From: Diploptera punctata
Lineage: Eukaryota; Arthropoda; Insecta; Blattodea; Blaberidae
Direction of reading: 5' to 3'
Assembly: GCA_030220185.1 (NCBI GenBank)
Contig: JASPKZ010000423.1
Location: 310,001-374,000 of the forward strand
DNA length: 64,000 nucleotides
The position numbers and the translations under genes were made by a program. The notes under the pieces were generated by a model that did not search any database, was not told the origin of the DNA, and saw only the letters and a program-made list of their open reading frames with translations. Of the stretch, positions 31,691 through 42,211 are shown in pieces; the first letter of the stretch is position 1; each line of letters begins with the position of its first letter.

Positions 31691-32229
31691 TGTTATATAC
31701 ACACCAAAATATACAAGGCTAGATATTTTGGTTTTTTAGCATTAAGAGTTTTTTACAATGTATGTCGAGCTGGCCCATAGATCAACCCCCAACCTGGAGG
31801 ACCATAGACTTTTCTGGAGTCAACCAAAAATCAGCTGCTTTCACTGCAGCTAAGAGTCTGATCCACTTTTATTGCCGCATCTGCCATCTGGACCATACCG
31901 TAGATCTCCTACTATGCTGCATCTGCCGTTGGAGTCTTCACCGTAACCCTGGCTACGGACCCTTACAAGGTATTATCAGCCGGAGCAGCTGAACCTAGTT
32001 TTATTAACGATGTGTTACTCATCCCCCTCCTCCTTTCTCATCCGGGCTTGGGACGTCCAATGGTGGAATTTTCCACCCATTAAATATATTATCCAAAAGA
32101 ACAAAGTCAAAGCTGTATAAAACTCTCTTCCAGTAGTCACTTTTGGCGCGGAAACAGGACAATGAAACTTGAAGATGAAAATAACTTGTATATATACGAA
32201 AAAAAGATAGTGCGGCAGATTAATAGAGG
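31691..32229. other. unclassified; GC-richer block 31755-32090
   Basis: 31755-32090 has higher GC and a 76-codon open frame (31762-31992) with four Cys residues, no recognised motif. It could be part of a LINE 5' region; I cannot tell. Confidence 0.25.
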
Positions 32230-32462
32230 GATTTTTTTTTTAATTTTTGGTTCAGGTGAACTTCTACACCTAATGGTTTTAGAGTATAGTAGATGGCGGG
32301 TAAATACTCGCTGTAGCTGAAAACCTGTAGGTAGTACATAGCGACGAACAAAACATGGGGTTGCTAGAATCAACTTTTAATATCGGATTTCAGATAAATT
32401 CCCATTTTTAATTATTATCGGATTTCACTTATTTTGGATAAAACCTAACTCTGTTTATTTCA
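32230..32462 (+). repeat. Rep-H copies 3 and 4 (left part)
   Basis: 32230-32338 is the second half of one Rep-H (gttcaggtgaacttctacacctaatgg, aaaacctgtagg). 32339-32462 is the first half of the next, which continues at 33039-33260 after a LINE-E insertion. Confidence 0.65.
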
Positions 32463-33051
32463 GCATCTTCATCATCAATATCATCATAATCATCTTCAAG
32501 ATATGGACCTGTTGGCCCGTTCCGCTCCCCGATGAACAATATGGTACAGGTCGCCCTTCCAACGTCGTTTGGGTCTTCCTACATTTCTTCGGCCTTGAGG
32601 TTTTGTTTGTACATGTTCAAGCCAATTACATTTATTTCAGTATATTCTCTTGTTTATAATATATATTTGTATTTCATCTCTGATATCTTGACTTCTCTTT
32701 TGATCTCTTAAAGATACACCTGCAACGGATCTCAGAAATCTCATTTTTTTTTTTCAATTTTATGTTTATCAGAGATCGTTAAAGGCCAAGTCTCAGACCC
32801 GTATATTAATATTGAAACGGCTACTGTTTTGTAAAATTTTAATTGAGTTTCCCTTGTGGTCTTATTTCTCAAATATGTTCTTATTGAACCACATATCTGT
32901 TGAAATTTCCCTAATTTCTTCTCCATATCCAAATTTTGCAGGTACGATATAATGCATCCCAGATAATTGAAACAAATTACTTGTTCAATGATGTTTTCTC
33001 CAATTACAATTTTGTAAAATTTTACAATTTTTTATCAATCTATTTATTTCA
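32450..33051 (-). mobile_element. LINE-E insertion (576 bp) in Rep-H, with TSD
   Basis: Insert 32463-33038 is flanked by TCTGTTTATTTCA (32450-32462) and TCTATTTATTTCA (33039-33051), 12 of 13 matching. Minus strand encodes 'KLGKFQQICGSIRTYLRN', 'FYKTVAVSILIYGSETWPL' and a broken C-terminus. The 3' end (left) carries the hairpin region GGACCTGTTGGCCC and a (GAT)-rich tail. 5'-truncated. Confidence 0.8.
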
Positions 33052-33260
33052 ATTATCGTATACTGAGTTTCGTTGTGAAAAATCGAAAATTGCTACTGTT
33101 AGAGCGATTTTTAAATTTTTGTTTCAGGTGAACTTCTACACCTAATGGTGTTATAGATATTAGATGGCAGCTAAACACTCACCGTACTCGAAAACCTGTA
33201 TGTATAAATTTTTACAACAATCGACCGATTACTTTTGGAGATTTGCGAGCAGGTTGAATT
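33039..33260 (+). repeat. Rep-H copy 4 (right part)
   Basis: Resumes with tactgagtttcgttgtgaa, 'actgttagagcgatttttaaattttt', 'gaacttctacacctaatgg' and 'gaaaacctgtatg'. Together with 32339-32462 it makes one Rep-H. Confidence 0.7.
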
Positions 33261-34275
33261 TTTATGTATAAAGATTTTTCAAAATCTAATTCTTCCCAGC
33301 AAGGAAGTGTACTGCACATAAAGTAACATTTTAAATATCAAAGCAAGAGGATTTTAAAGGCGTTTGGAAAAATAAGTTTCCATAAAACGAACACCAATTG
33401 TACAATATGCGAATATTCTCGTAAATGACTGAAGTTTGCTGTTGAATTGTTGCAAGGACATAAGCTGAACATGGCCACAGATCTCACGGCAATTAAATAT
33501 TCAGAGCTTTGTTAAAATGGACATGTTACGCATATGTGTATCTGGAATGACATGCAGTGCGCTGAAACAAAAATTACCACCGAAGTTAATGTATGTACAT
33601 AATATGCTAATAAAAACACCATCCTGCAAAATGGACGTGGGAACTGTAGCGACTTCATTTGTTTTTTTATTGTTATGGTCGCCATGTTGTCATCTAGTCT
33701 AGTTTACATTCGCTGCACTTCAATATGCAGGTTGTACAATGAAGTGGTTTATCATATGAATTTTTTAAATTAGTTTCGAAGTACTTCATAACAGAGAGAA
33801 AAATTAGCAGGCTTGTATTCTCTTTAGATATAGAAGTTATGTATTCTTATAAAATGCAGACGCAATGAGTGTGAAAACTGATCTTCCAATGTCAATGAGG
33901 CAAGCAGTTTCTCATTACGACAATTACATTTTTCATAAAATGGTGAGGTGAGATTTTGTCGGACGGAAAACAAAACGTGCCTGTGCAACCACGTTTGTTT
34001 AAGAACGTAAAATAGCATTTATTCTAAGAGCTTCATCAATAATTCCTGCAGGAAAGACAAACAACCGGAAACCACTTCAAATATATAAAAAAAGACACAT
34101 TATATGAGGTGACTTTGGACGTCATACATTTTATGCATACAAACGATTTTCTGCTGTGAATTAAGATACTATAAATATCGATTTATGTCACGAGTAAACG
34201 TCAAAACGGTTCATTTTGGACTTTGCTTACAAACCTGAAAACCTCCATAAATGTGTATTAGTATTTCTGAATCAC
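33261..34275. other. no recognised feature
   Basis: About 1 kb without a repeat match. Short open frames on both strands show no known motif; if unique sequence exists in this window, this is a candidate. Confidence 0.35.
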
Positions 34276-34353
34276 TCCGTAATAAAACAAAAACCACAAT
34301 AATAATAACAATAATAATAATAATAACGATCATTATTTTTTTTATTTATTTTA

Positions 34354-34910
34354 GATTTCTTTATTTTATTTAGATGTATTTAGCCTGGTGGAGTTAAGGC
34401 CATGTGACCTTCTCTTCCACTCACCAGGACAAACATATATTACATCAGAATATAACAATCTCAATTAACTCTAATATTAAATACTAAGTAAAAATTTGAT
34501 CAAAAAGATAATATCTAATATATTACGATCTATAATACAACCAGTTAATTAATGTTAGTTAAAATTAAGACTAAAACTAATAATAAATGTATACAAGCAA
34601 GACATATTAAATTGTCCCTGTCTAGTATATATAAAAAAACAAAGGAAAATAATGAGATATAGAAAACTAATTTTACGATTATACAATATTTAAAACAAAA
34701 CAAATGAAAATATTTGTTACTCTTAATATTATTTTCATAAATAATTAAATGTATTAATTGTTAAAAGAATATTATCAGTGAGGTGTATATGTTAGATTGT
34801 TATTAAATAATTCTTTAGTTTGTTTTTGAAGGATCTTATAGTTTGACAGTCTCGGATATAGGGCGGAAGGGAATTCCATGTTTTGGTAAGTGAGACCGTA
34901 AAAGATAATG
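34354..34910 (-). mobile_element. LINE-C 3' end, copy 2 (minus strand)
   Basis: Complement of the LINE-C 3' UTR and terminal hairpin (plus strand AAGGCC-ATGT-GACCTT near 34402), plus the last ORF codons 'LSFTVSLTKTWNSLPPYIRD' near 34850-34910. Preceded by a (TAA)n patch at 34297-34330 and followed by another at 34913-34945. Confidence 0.85.
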
Positions 34911-34984
34911 TATAATAATATTGATAATAATGATAATAATAATACTTTTTAATCATATTCATATTTTCAATGTTTACACATCTT

Positions 34985-35215
34985 TCTGCGCCTAAAGTTT
35001 TATTAACCTTCACCACTCGTCTCTATCCATCCACTCCACGTCCTCCAGTCCTCCTGCTCTCATTCCAGTTCTAATCTAATGCATCATCAAATTTTGAGGT
35101 CTTCTTTCTTTCTTTTTCCAGGTGGACATCATTCCAATATTTTTTCTGGGAAACTTTTTTTCTTACATTAGTCGCACATGCCCATACCAATTCCATTGCT
35201 TGTATTTTATTTTAC
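34985..35215 (-). mobile_element. decayed LINE 3' end, minus strand
   Basis: Minus-strand translation shows a 'YGHVR' segment, 'KKKERRPQNLMMH' and 'GGLEDVEWMDRDEW', a LINE C-terminal pattern, frame-broken. Confidence 0.55.
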
Positions 35216-35269
35216 TGATAATGTAAAAGTATATTTGTATTTTTTTCGAAATAAGTAAATAAGTTCCAC

Positions 35270-36172
35270 TACTATTATTATTATTATTATTATTATTATT
35301 ACTACTACTACTACAAACATTACTATTTGTTCATTGAATGTCTAGTGAAAAGCCGTAATAAGTATCAACCAAAATTGTATAAACCATAAATGGATAAATA
35401 AATTGATTATTCACTGTATGACAACGGCATTGTGCCAGTGTTGTGTTACTCAATTCTTGCTTTTTTTTTAACTAATTAACGTAAATTATATGAAAAGTTG
35501 GCACAATGCTATTTTTCTTTCCTCCATGGAAAAGTCCACAGCGATTCCGGATACAATATCGTTTAATGTCTTAGAGTGCAGAATATGAGGAAGCTGTGTG
35601 TTGGTAGAATGTAATTTGAACTCACATTGTACAAAGAGATGAATACAGACACCGGCAACTTGTGTTAATTCCGTCCAAAAGTACCTGTGGCTTTCAGAAT
35701 AGTTGCAAGCTTTACTCGCCACATGAAGCAAAAGCACATGAAAGGTATTATTACGATGCAGTTAATTTACAGACTTAACAAAATACTGAAACCAGTAAGC
35801 AATTTCAGTTACACTCGTGTGATTACAGACTCACAATTATTGGGATACCGCAGATTCCAAATAGCGTTCCATCTTCACAACAAGCAAATGTTTTATTTGT
35901 AAGTTTCAAAGTGATATTGACTGTGTGTTTTGTATACACATGTTCTGCTATCTTACAGCATGCAACTTGATTTGATGTGTAACAATAATATATTACGATC
36001 CGAGGTTGGGAACTGGTTTTTACAGAAGCGAGGAAAATGTTTAAAAATCGAGCGATAGCGAGGTTTTTAATTTGCGAGATTCTGTAAAACACTTCACAAA
36101 TATGCGTTGTACATTAGTTTTGCGCGATAGTGTTTTGAAAATAATAAATAATAGTAAAATAATAATATATTT
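35270..36172. other. (TTA)n patch, otherwise no recognised feature
   Basis: 35274-35312 is (TTA)n/(CTA)n. The rest (to 36172) shows no repeat match; open frames at 35486-35737 and 35823-36092 (minus) have no recognisable motif. Confidence 0.35.
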
Positions 36173-36375
36173 AAAATTAAAATATAAAATTATGGATTAT
36201 TCACCTGAAAGGTCCAGTTTTGAATCCTGCCGATGATGGGACAAATCCCGAAAGCTCTACAGTTAAATAATTAACTAAGTTGACGAGACGGATCTTTCAG
36301 GTGAATATTCCATAATTTTATATTTTAATTTTGAATAATACCGCAACGGAACACATCATGGATCTTATAAAAGTT
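36173..36375 (+). repeat. Rep-M copy with 43-bp inverted arms
   Basis: Arms 36173-36215 and 36290-36332 are inverted copies matching at 41 of 43 bases. Between them lies the Rep-M core: CTGCCGATGATG, hairpin GGGA-CAAA-TCCC, CGAAAGC (36226-36254), then AGTTGACGAGACGG. The arms would pair outside the core hairpin. Class unknown. Confidence 0.6.
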
Positions 36376-36872
36376 AATAACATATTTGTAGGAAATAGTT
36401 GCGTTCATTATAAACAACTGACTATCGTAAACAGTGTGGACAATGTTTATTAGTAGAAACTACAGGAGGCCGTGACACCAATCAGTTATAAAATGACGGC
36501 AAGTTTGTACTTATTGTTTTATATTGTTTCAAATAAGGTTCAGTTCATTTAAAATACGTTGATTTGTTTTGTGCAATTATATTAACACTACCTTTTGGAT
36601 TTTTTGTATATATATTGTACATAGTATACATATAGGACAGTGGTTTTACTTCCCACACGTAGTTTTGTAATATGTAATATTACAGTATAGATATTTTATT
36701 ACAGTATAGTATTTAGGTTGGCAACCCCGAAATGTAGGAAGTTGAACTTTCAATCATGGTCGCATTGCTGTAATTACGACAAAACGCATTATCGCGCAAA
36801 AAATAATTTTTAACTGTAGATATTATGAAATACAGCGAATAAATATAATTAGAGACTTTTAAGGATTATTAT
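36376..36872. other. no recognised feature
   Basis: AT-rich, no match. Confidence 0.35.
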
Positions 36873-37188
36873 GTCGGCCGCGATGGTCTAGTTGTTATGT
36901 TCCTTGCCTCTAGTCCCGAGAGTCGCGTGTTCAAACCCGTTCGGGATTGACAGATTTTTTTAAGATGGAAAAATCCAACGAACAAGTCTCCCGGGAGAGC
37001 CCAAAAATAGGAGGTCTCGAAGCAAATTTTACCGACCATCATGCATTCAAGTAATACATTAGTTGTCAACTTATTCGCTTATTAGGTCGGTTTGCTGACC
37101 ACGTGACATTGATTACATCTGTAAAAAATAAGTGTAATTAAATAAAATTAGCTTGGTAAAGAAATTCCTAACAAAGGAGGGACTATGA
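36873..37188 (+). mobile_element. SINE-3 copy
   Basis: Head GTCGGCCGCGATGGTCTAGTTGTTATG, B-box-like GTTCAAACCCG (36930-36940), body 'gatggaaaaatcca...gacaagtctcccgggag', and tail 'gcttggtaaagaaattcc'. Collinear with 58551-58917. Confidence 0.8.
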
Positions 37189-37198
37189 CTAACCTGAA

Positions 37199-37290
37199 AG
37201 GGCCGTGCCGTGGCCGTATTGTGGTTACGTTCTTATGACAAAAGTCCCCAGGGTCGTGGGTTCAAATTTTGGTTGAGGCGACAATTTTTC
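37199..37290 (+). mobile_element. second tRNA-like SINE head
   Basis: Head-like GCCGTGGCCGTATTGTGGTTACG with B-box-like GGGTTCAAATTTTGG (37259-37273). Related to SINE-3, truncated by or abutting the SINE-1 at 37309. Confidence 0.5.
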
Positions 37291-37308
37291 TTTTCATGCT
37301 ATATATAT

Positions 37309-37640
37309 TCCACCGCTGTGGTCTTGAGGTAGCGTGCTGCCTTGTCACGCAGCGGGTCCGAGTTCGATTCCCGGTCGGGACAGGCTCCTGGATGAGGTTT
37401 TGTTCGGGTTTTTCCTCACCTGTAAGACAAATGTCAGGAAGCTTAGGGCCCACCGGTCCCCGAAAATCATCCGGCCATCATCATCATCCTTATCATTATC
37501 ATCATCATCCTTCACCGGTGTGGAAAGCAACCGGAAGCTACCACACCTATAATTCCCTAGTAAAGCTGCAAAGCATAGCATGAAAATGCTATGATTGTAG
37601 TGAAAGACCTGCCATCGGGCAGAATTACTATGGATGGATA
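37309..37640 (+). mobile_element. SINE-1 full-length reference copy
   Basis: 332 bp: tRNA-like head (ccaccgctgtggtcttgagg; B-box GTTCGATTCCCGG at 37361-37373), central body, (ATC)-rich patch, then gaagctaccacacctataattccc and the 3' terminus gggcagaattactatggatgg. The most regular copy in the window. Confidence 0.88.
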
Positions 37641-38369
37641 TGTATGTACATTGAGGTGACTCTATTCCATTCCTCTCTTTAATCCACGAGTTCTCCATAT
37701 CTAGTGAAACTATAGATGCTTATACGGCGAGTAGGCCTACTTACAGTTTTAGTACCTACAATGAACTCGGGGGTTAAAATAGAGACATTTATGGCTACTC
37801 CGACGTGAAATGGCCGACGTAGGCCAATGATAGAACTAGAGGGCGTAAAACTGCGTTCAATTCAGGCTTGATACAACATTTTCTCTCGAGTTATATTGCC
37901 CTTTATAGAGTCTGAACTTTTGTCGGTCTACTTGGTTCTTATCCCATATGAAAATATAGTACGTTTCCTACATTTTACTGCTTTTACGTTGTTTACTGTT
38001 TCATTTCGACACCAAAACAGGAAACACTCAGACTCTAGTTGAAGATTTAAAATCCTCCGACCCGATGGTAATTGAACTCATGTCCCTGGGTGAAAGGTAG
38101 AGATTCTGCCGACGATTCTATAATGATGATATACAATTTAATAAATTGACAATTCCACACTTTTTAATAGTTTTTTTCGCTTTTCTTTATTGTATTATTG
38201 TTTGTTTTATTCCCTTTACACATGCATATACAGTACAGGCCCAGGGTGGAGAATAACATTCCTTACCTCGCCGGAAATCAAAACCCAGGTCCCCGGAGTT
38301 CCTTCGTTAGAAATATTAAATTGCGACAAAAAGTCACTAAAATCTAAAAATAAATTTAAAGAGCTATAA
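37641..38369. other. no confident feature; possible SINE head (minus) near 38050-38115
   Basis: Only a weak B-box complement (ggtaattgaactc) near 38065 suggests a tRNA-like head in reverse. Otherwise nothing recognised. Confidence 0.3.
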
Positions 38370-38545
38370 CCATCATCATCATCTGCATTCATGGATTAGG
38401 TCTGTTGACCCGTTCCGTCTTCAGCCCATCTCTTTCTAAGTCTGCCCACATCTCGGGTGCGTTAGGTTTGTATTTTGTTATTTGTTTTGGATATCTATCT
38501 TCATTCATTCTGTCTATATGTTGCTTACATTTTTGTCTATATGTA
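38370..38545 (-). mobile_element. LINE-E 3' end, copy 2
   Basis: Minus strand encodes the terminus 'IDRMNEDRYPKQITKYKPN' ending shortly after 'ADLERDGLKTERV'. 3' hairpin (plus strand TTAGGTCTGTTGACCCG, 38396-38412) and an (ATG)n tail. Nearly identical to the 151-bp insertion at 55076-55226. 38546-39234 is unassigned. Confidence 0.8.
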
Positions 38546-39234
38546 TCTATTTTAAGAGGGTTACGTGGGGAGAAGAGAATTCCCCAAAGCCGTAGTGAAG
38601 GCAACTTCTCTAGGAGAACACTCCGAAATTGCAGTTCCCTGCCCTCCAGAAAGAGGGGTTTGGCTAGAGGCTGGTAACCTCTACTAGTAAAAAATAACTT
38701 ACTCATAAACTTCAGCAGAAGAAAGAGCTATAATATAAGCATTATTTTCAGAAAATCGAATTATTCAGGTTTTTAAATTTTAGTTTGTTTTCCTTTTACC
38801 TGGTTTGTCGTCTTTTTTATTTTAATCTTATAAATTGTCTCCAAGACATTTTTAACTCTATGAACACACACAAATAAATCACGCAGGCCTTATGTAATTC
38901 GTACAATTGCCTTTACAGTAGAAAAAAATCTGAAGGACCGAGACTTGGAAAGAATTTTCGAAACTGTTTTTCTGTTGCAGGACTGCTGATTAGAAGACCA
39001 TGTGCCTGGTCTGAAAAAAATTTCTACTATGTCCGCAATTCGAACTATGCTCTTCTGTCTTTCTGACCCAGAGCTCTAAGCAACCAAGATACCTTCATTA
39101 AATTCGTGGAGTAGCTACGAACTTCAGAAAACGGTTACTCCTTTCGTATAGATGAACCGTAGCACTTCTCGATGTAAGAAGTTGCAGTACAAGATGGCGT
39201 TCAATTAAAGGGCTCTCTGAAGTTGAATAATCTC

Positions 39235-39760
39235 TTCTTCTTCTTCTTCTTCTTCTTGCAAGGACTAAACCTTTTTGGTTCGTTCCGGCTCAGAGTATTA
39301 TAGCTGCTGTGTCCATCTCCTTCGTAGGTGTCTCCGATCTCTTTTTCCTCCTCTTGGTTCATAGTTCAGACTTTTCCTAGGCAATCTGTTGGTATCCAAT
39401 CCGCAGACATGTTCATACCATTTTCTCCCATACTCTTCTATTTTATCTGTCAAACTGAATATTTGTAGTTCTTTACGGATATCTTCACTCCATTTTTTAT
39501 CCATTAAAGTATATCCTGCCACAAATCGTAAATATTTCATTTCTTCTGTTTCTGTTCTTTTAATTGACTCTTTATTCAGAGTCCATATTTCCGAGCCATA
39601 CAATATTGCAGACAATTTAAAATGTGTTTCTTTCTTACTTTATTTCCCAGTGTTGTTTTAAGAGTGCTACACGTATATTGAAATATTTGTAATTTATTAT
39701 TTATGCATTTTTCTCTATTACAACCTAAATATTGACATAGATAAGTGAAATATTTTATAA
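39235..39760 (-). mobile_element. LINE-E-related LINE 3' portion with (GAA)n tail
   Basis: Minus strand: 'CINNKLQIFQYTCSTLKTTL' near 39700, 'SAILYGSEIWTLNKES', 'TEEMKYLRFVAGYTLMDKKW', 'YGRKWYEHVCGLDTNRLPRK' and stop near 39300. Tail (GAA)n complement at 39235-39258. 3' UTR hairpin AACC/GGTT near 39269. The middle ORF (39298-39615) is intact; upstream is shifted. No YxDD included. Confidence 0.8.
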
Positions 39761-39892
39761 CTTTTGAAGTTTTATACTAGCTTCATAAGATTTGTAGCTT
39801 TGGTAAGGAGAAGCTCTGAAAATCATTTGGTGGAAAAAGATTCATTAACACAAAGCAGGATCCACTTATCAAAAAAAAACAAACAATACAAT

Positions 39893-40395
39893 AACCTCTA
39901 ATAGGAATACATTATATTATGGAAATGGACAGGTAATGATAAATTTTAAAGAAGTGGCTGAATTCAAATACCCAGGAACAATAATTACAACGATGAATGA
40001 GGTGCACAAATAAATTATACATAGGCTCTTTTCGTCCCTATTTCTCTAAAAAACACTAAACTGAAAATATATAAAACTGTTACTCTCCCAATTATATTAT
40101 GATGCTACATGATCTTTATACGAAACCGGAGGATATAATAAGAATAGTTAAGTGTCGTAGGGTGCGATAGGACACGAATGGGGAATGGAAGAGAGACATG
40201 GAAGCTTATTATAGGAAAACGAGAGAGAAAACGCCCAGTTGATAAATCAACAATGAGCTGGGAGAAAAAAACATTAACCATGATTTAAAGGAAGTAGATT
40301 ACACAGGGGATGATTGGAAAATACCAGCACAAAATATATGGAAATCTAATGCCCGCCCGGCTACGAGTTAGAGGTGGCAGTGAGTTAGTTCATAA
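39893..40395 (+). mobile_element. LINE-A 3' end, strongly decayed
   Basis: Recognisable words in order: 'gaagtggctgaattcaaatacc', 'aacaataattacaa', 'ctgaaaatatataaaactg', 'cgcccagttg', 'aaaacattaaccatgattt', 'gtagattacacaggggatgattgg' and a tail ending 'cagtgagttagttc'. About 120 bp in the middle is deleted. Confidence 0.75.
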
Positions 40396-40519
40396 GTGTG
40401 AGCACTAATTCACATTATAAACATAGGCCTAATGTTTTGGCGTCCACAACCCTTTTGATCACCATTTTTTCTTAAGAAGGAAAATACATGACAATATATA
40501 TAAATGGATTGCGCACAAA

Positions 40520-41138
40520 TGTGCAAAAGTGATAACACAGCTAACAATCACTAACACTAACTTGGTCTTGCGTAATCACAAATTGTTTTTGTTGTTTGTG
40601 TACATGTTTCGATGTGATATCTTTCGCATTTCTGTCCACACACTTCGCGCAGCATGCATGACATCTTCGGGTCATGGAATGTTTTATCTCTACACATTAG
40701 GTGGTGGAATCCATACAAGCTTATTCTTGTGATGACGTGTCGCATCTGGAAATTTGCTTCTGTCCAGTTCCTGTCTATCATCGCTCCGGTGCTGAAGAAT
40801 TCCGGACATACTTCCTCTCTTTTCCTGCGTAGTCATTGTAGCGCATGTTCATAGGGTTCTGTGGTTGGTAGTAGGTATGCTGTTTTCAAGTCCTCGATAA
40901 GGAAAGTCTCCCTTGCCAGTAGGTACACTAGACGGCTTCTTGTCGTTTTTGATACTCCTATTGCTCTTTTTATGTATGTAGCTTTCACTTTTTCCAGTGT
41001 GTTCAGATTACCTTCTGTAAGATGTGGCCATATGATTTTTATCCCGTAAGTCATTATTGGGAGGATCTTTACATTGAATAGTTTCATCGCTGATTCCAGG
41101 CTTAGAGCTTGTATATTGCGTATATCATTTATTGCCAT
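40520..41138 (-). pseudogene. LINE-H C-terminal region with Cys/His motif
   Basis: Minus strand, two frames: 40833-41138 'AINDIRNIQALSLESAMKLF', 'ILPIMTYGIKIIWPHL', 'GVSKTTRSRLVYLLARE'; then, after a stop and shift near 40850, 40557-40781 'NWTEANFQMRHVITRISLYG', 'HHLMCRDKTFH' and a terminal Cys/His cluster 'VCGQKCERYHIETC'. This architecture (RT C-terminus ending in a Cys/His motif) is known from I/R1/Jockey-group LINEs. RT catalytic region absent. A LINE-A was inserted at its right end. Confidence 0.75.
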
Positions 41139-41922
41139 TATAGTACATGACTAAGAAATTAGGACTGGAAGTAAATATCAGTAAAACTAAAAATATGGTC
41201 ACACGTAGAAATTCAGTATATAATGGAAATGGACAGCTAATGACAAATGAGGGAAATTTTGAGGAAGTGGCTGAATTCAAATACCTAGGAACAATAATCA
41301 CAAATAGGAATGAGATGCACAAACAAAATAAAAATAGGCTCAATTCTGGAAATGCGTGCTATTATGCATTGCAGAGACTTTTGATATCCGAACTCCTTTC
41401 AAAAAACGTTAAGCTGAAAATATATAAAACTATTATTCTACCAGTTATATTATATGGGTGCGAAACATGGACTCTTACTTTAAGGGAGGAAAGGAGATTA
41501 CGAGTATTTGAGAATAAGTTCTTAGGAAAATTTTTGGACCAAAGAGAGATGAACAGACAGGTGAATGGAGAAGACTACATAACAATGAACTACATGGTCT
41601 TTATAGGAAGCCAGATATAATAAGAACAGTTAAGTCTCATAGACTGCGATGGGCAGGACATGTTGCGCGTATGGGGAATGAAAGACTTGCATCATGGAAA
41701 CTTCTTGTAGGAAAGCCAGAAGGAAAACGCCCAGTTGGTAGACCAAGAATGAGGTGGAGAACAACATTAACTATGATTTGAGGGAAGTAGATTATACAGG
41801 GAATGATTGGAAAGCATTTGGCTCAGGATAGGGATGTATGGAGAGCTTATGTCCGCGCGGCCATGAACCTACGGGTTCGATAGATAGTGCCAGTGAGTAA
41901 GTAAGTAAGTATAGTACATGAC
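41139..41922 (+). mobile_element. LINE-A insertion (758 bp) with 13-bp TSD
   Basis: Insert 41152-41909 lies between perfect repeats TATAGTACATGAC (41139-41151 and 41910-41922) inside LINE-H. Begins just downstream of the RT catalytic motif ('TKKLGLEVNISKT'), open to 41620, then a one-base loss near 41518 shifts the frame. Ends with (AAGT)n. This is the clearest proof here that LINE-A copies are 5'-truncated insertions. Confidence 0.9.
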
Positions 41923-42009
41923 AATATGGAATGCTGTTCATGTTGTTGAAATAAAGTTGAACGCAAAATGTCAGGAAACTAATTTTATCAGTTTCCAAGT
42001 TATGTGATG

Positions 42010-42211
42010 TGCATTACAATCTTTAGAAGATGAAGAAAGACTAAAACTGAATGGCACGAATAAGCTGTTGTTTATGCTGATGATGTGTAATATTATAAGG
42101 CTATGGCTATGATATACGTACTAAGCGCCAACAAACACGCTCTATTAAGTAATACCATGAAATTAGCGCTCAAAGTAAACATCAATAAAACTAAATGGTC
42201 ATACACATAAA
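42010..42211 (+). mobile_element. LINE-A copy split by Helitron 1 (left part)
   Basis: From 'ctttagaagatgaagaaagac' past a damaged YADD region (ttatgctgatgatg, 42071-42084) to 'aataaaactaaatgg'. The continuation is at 43142-43372. Confidence 0.75.

Noticed and set aside
36226..36254. Hammerhead ribozyme in Rep-M
   Set aside because: The CUGAUGA-like core has an extra U before stem II and no convincing cleavage triplet or stem III, so it is reported only as a resemblance.
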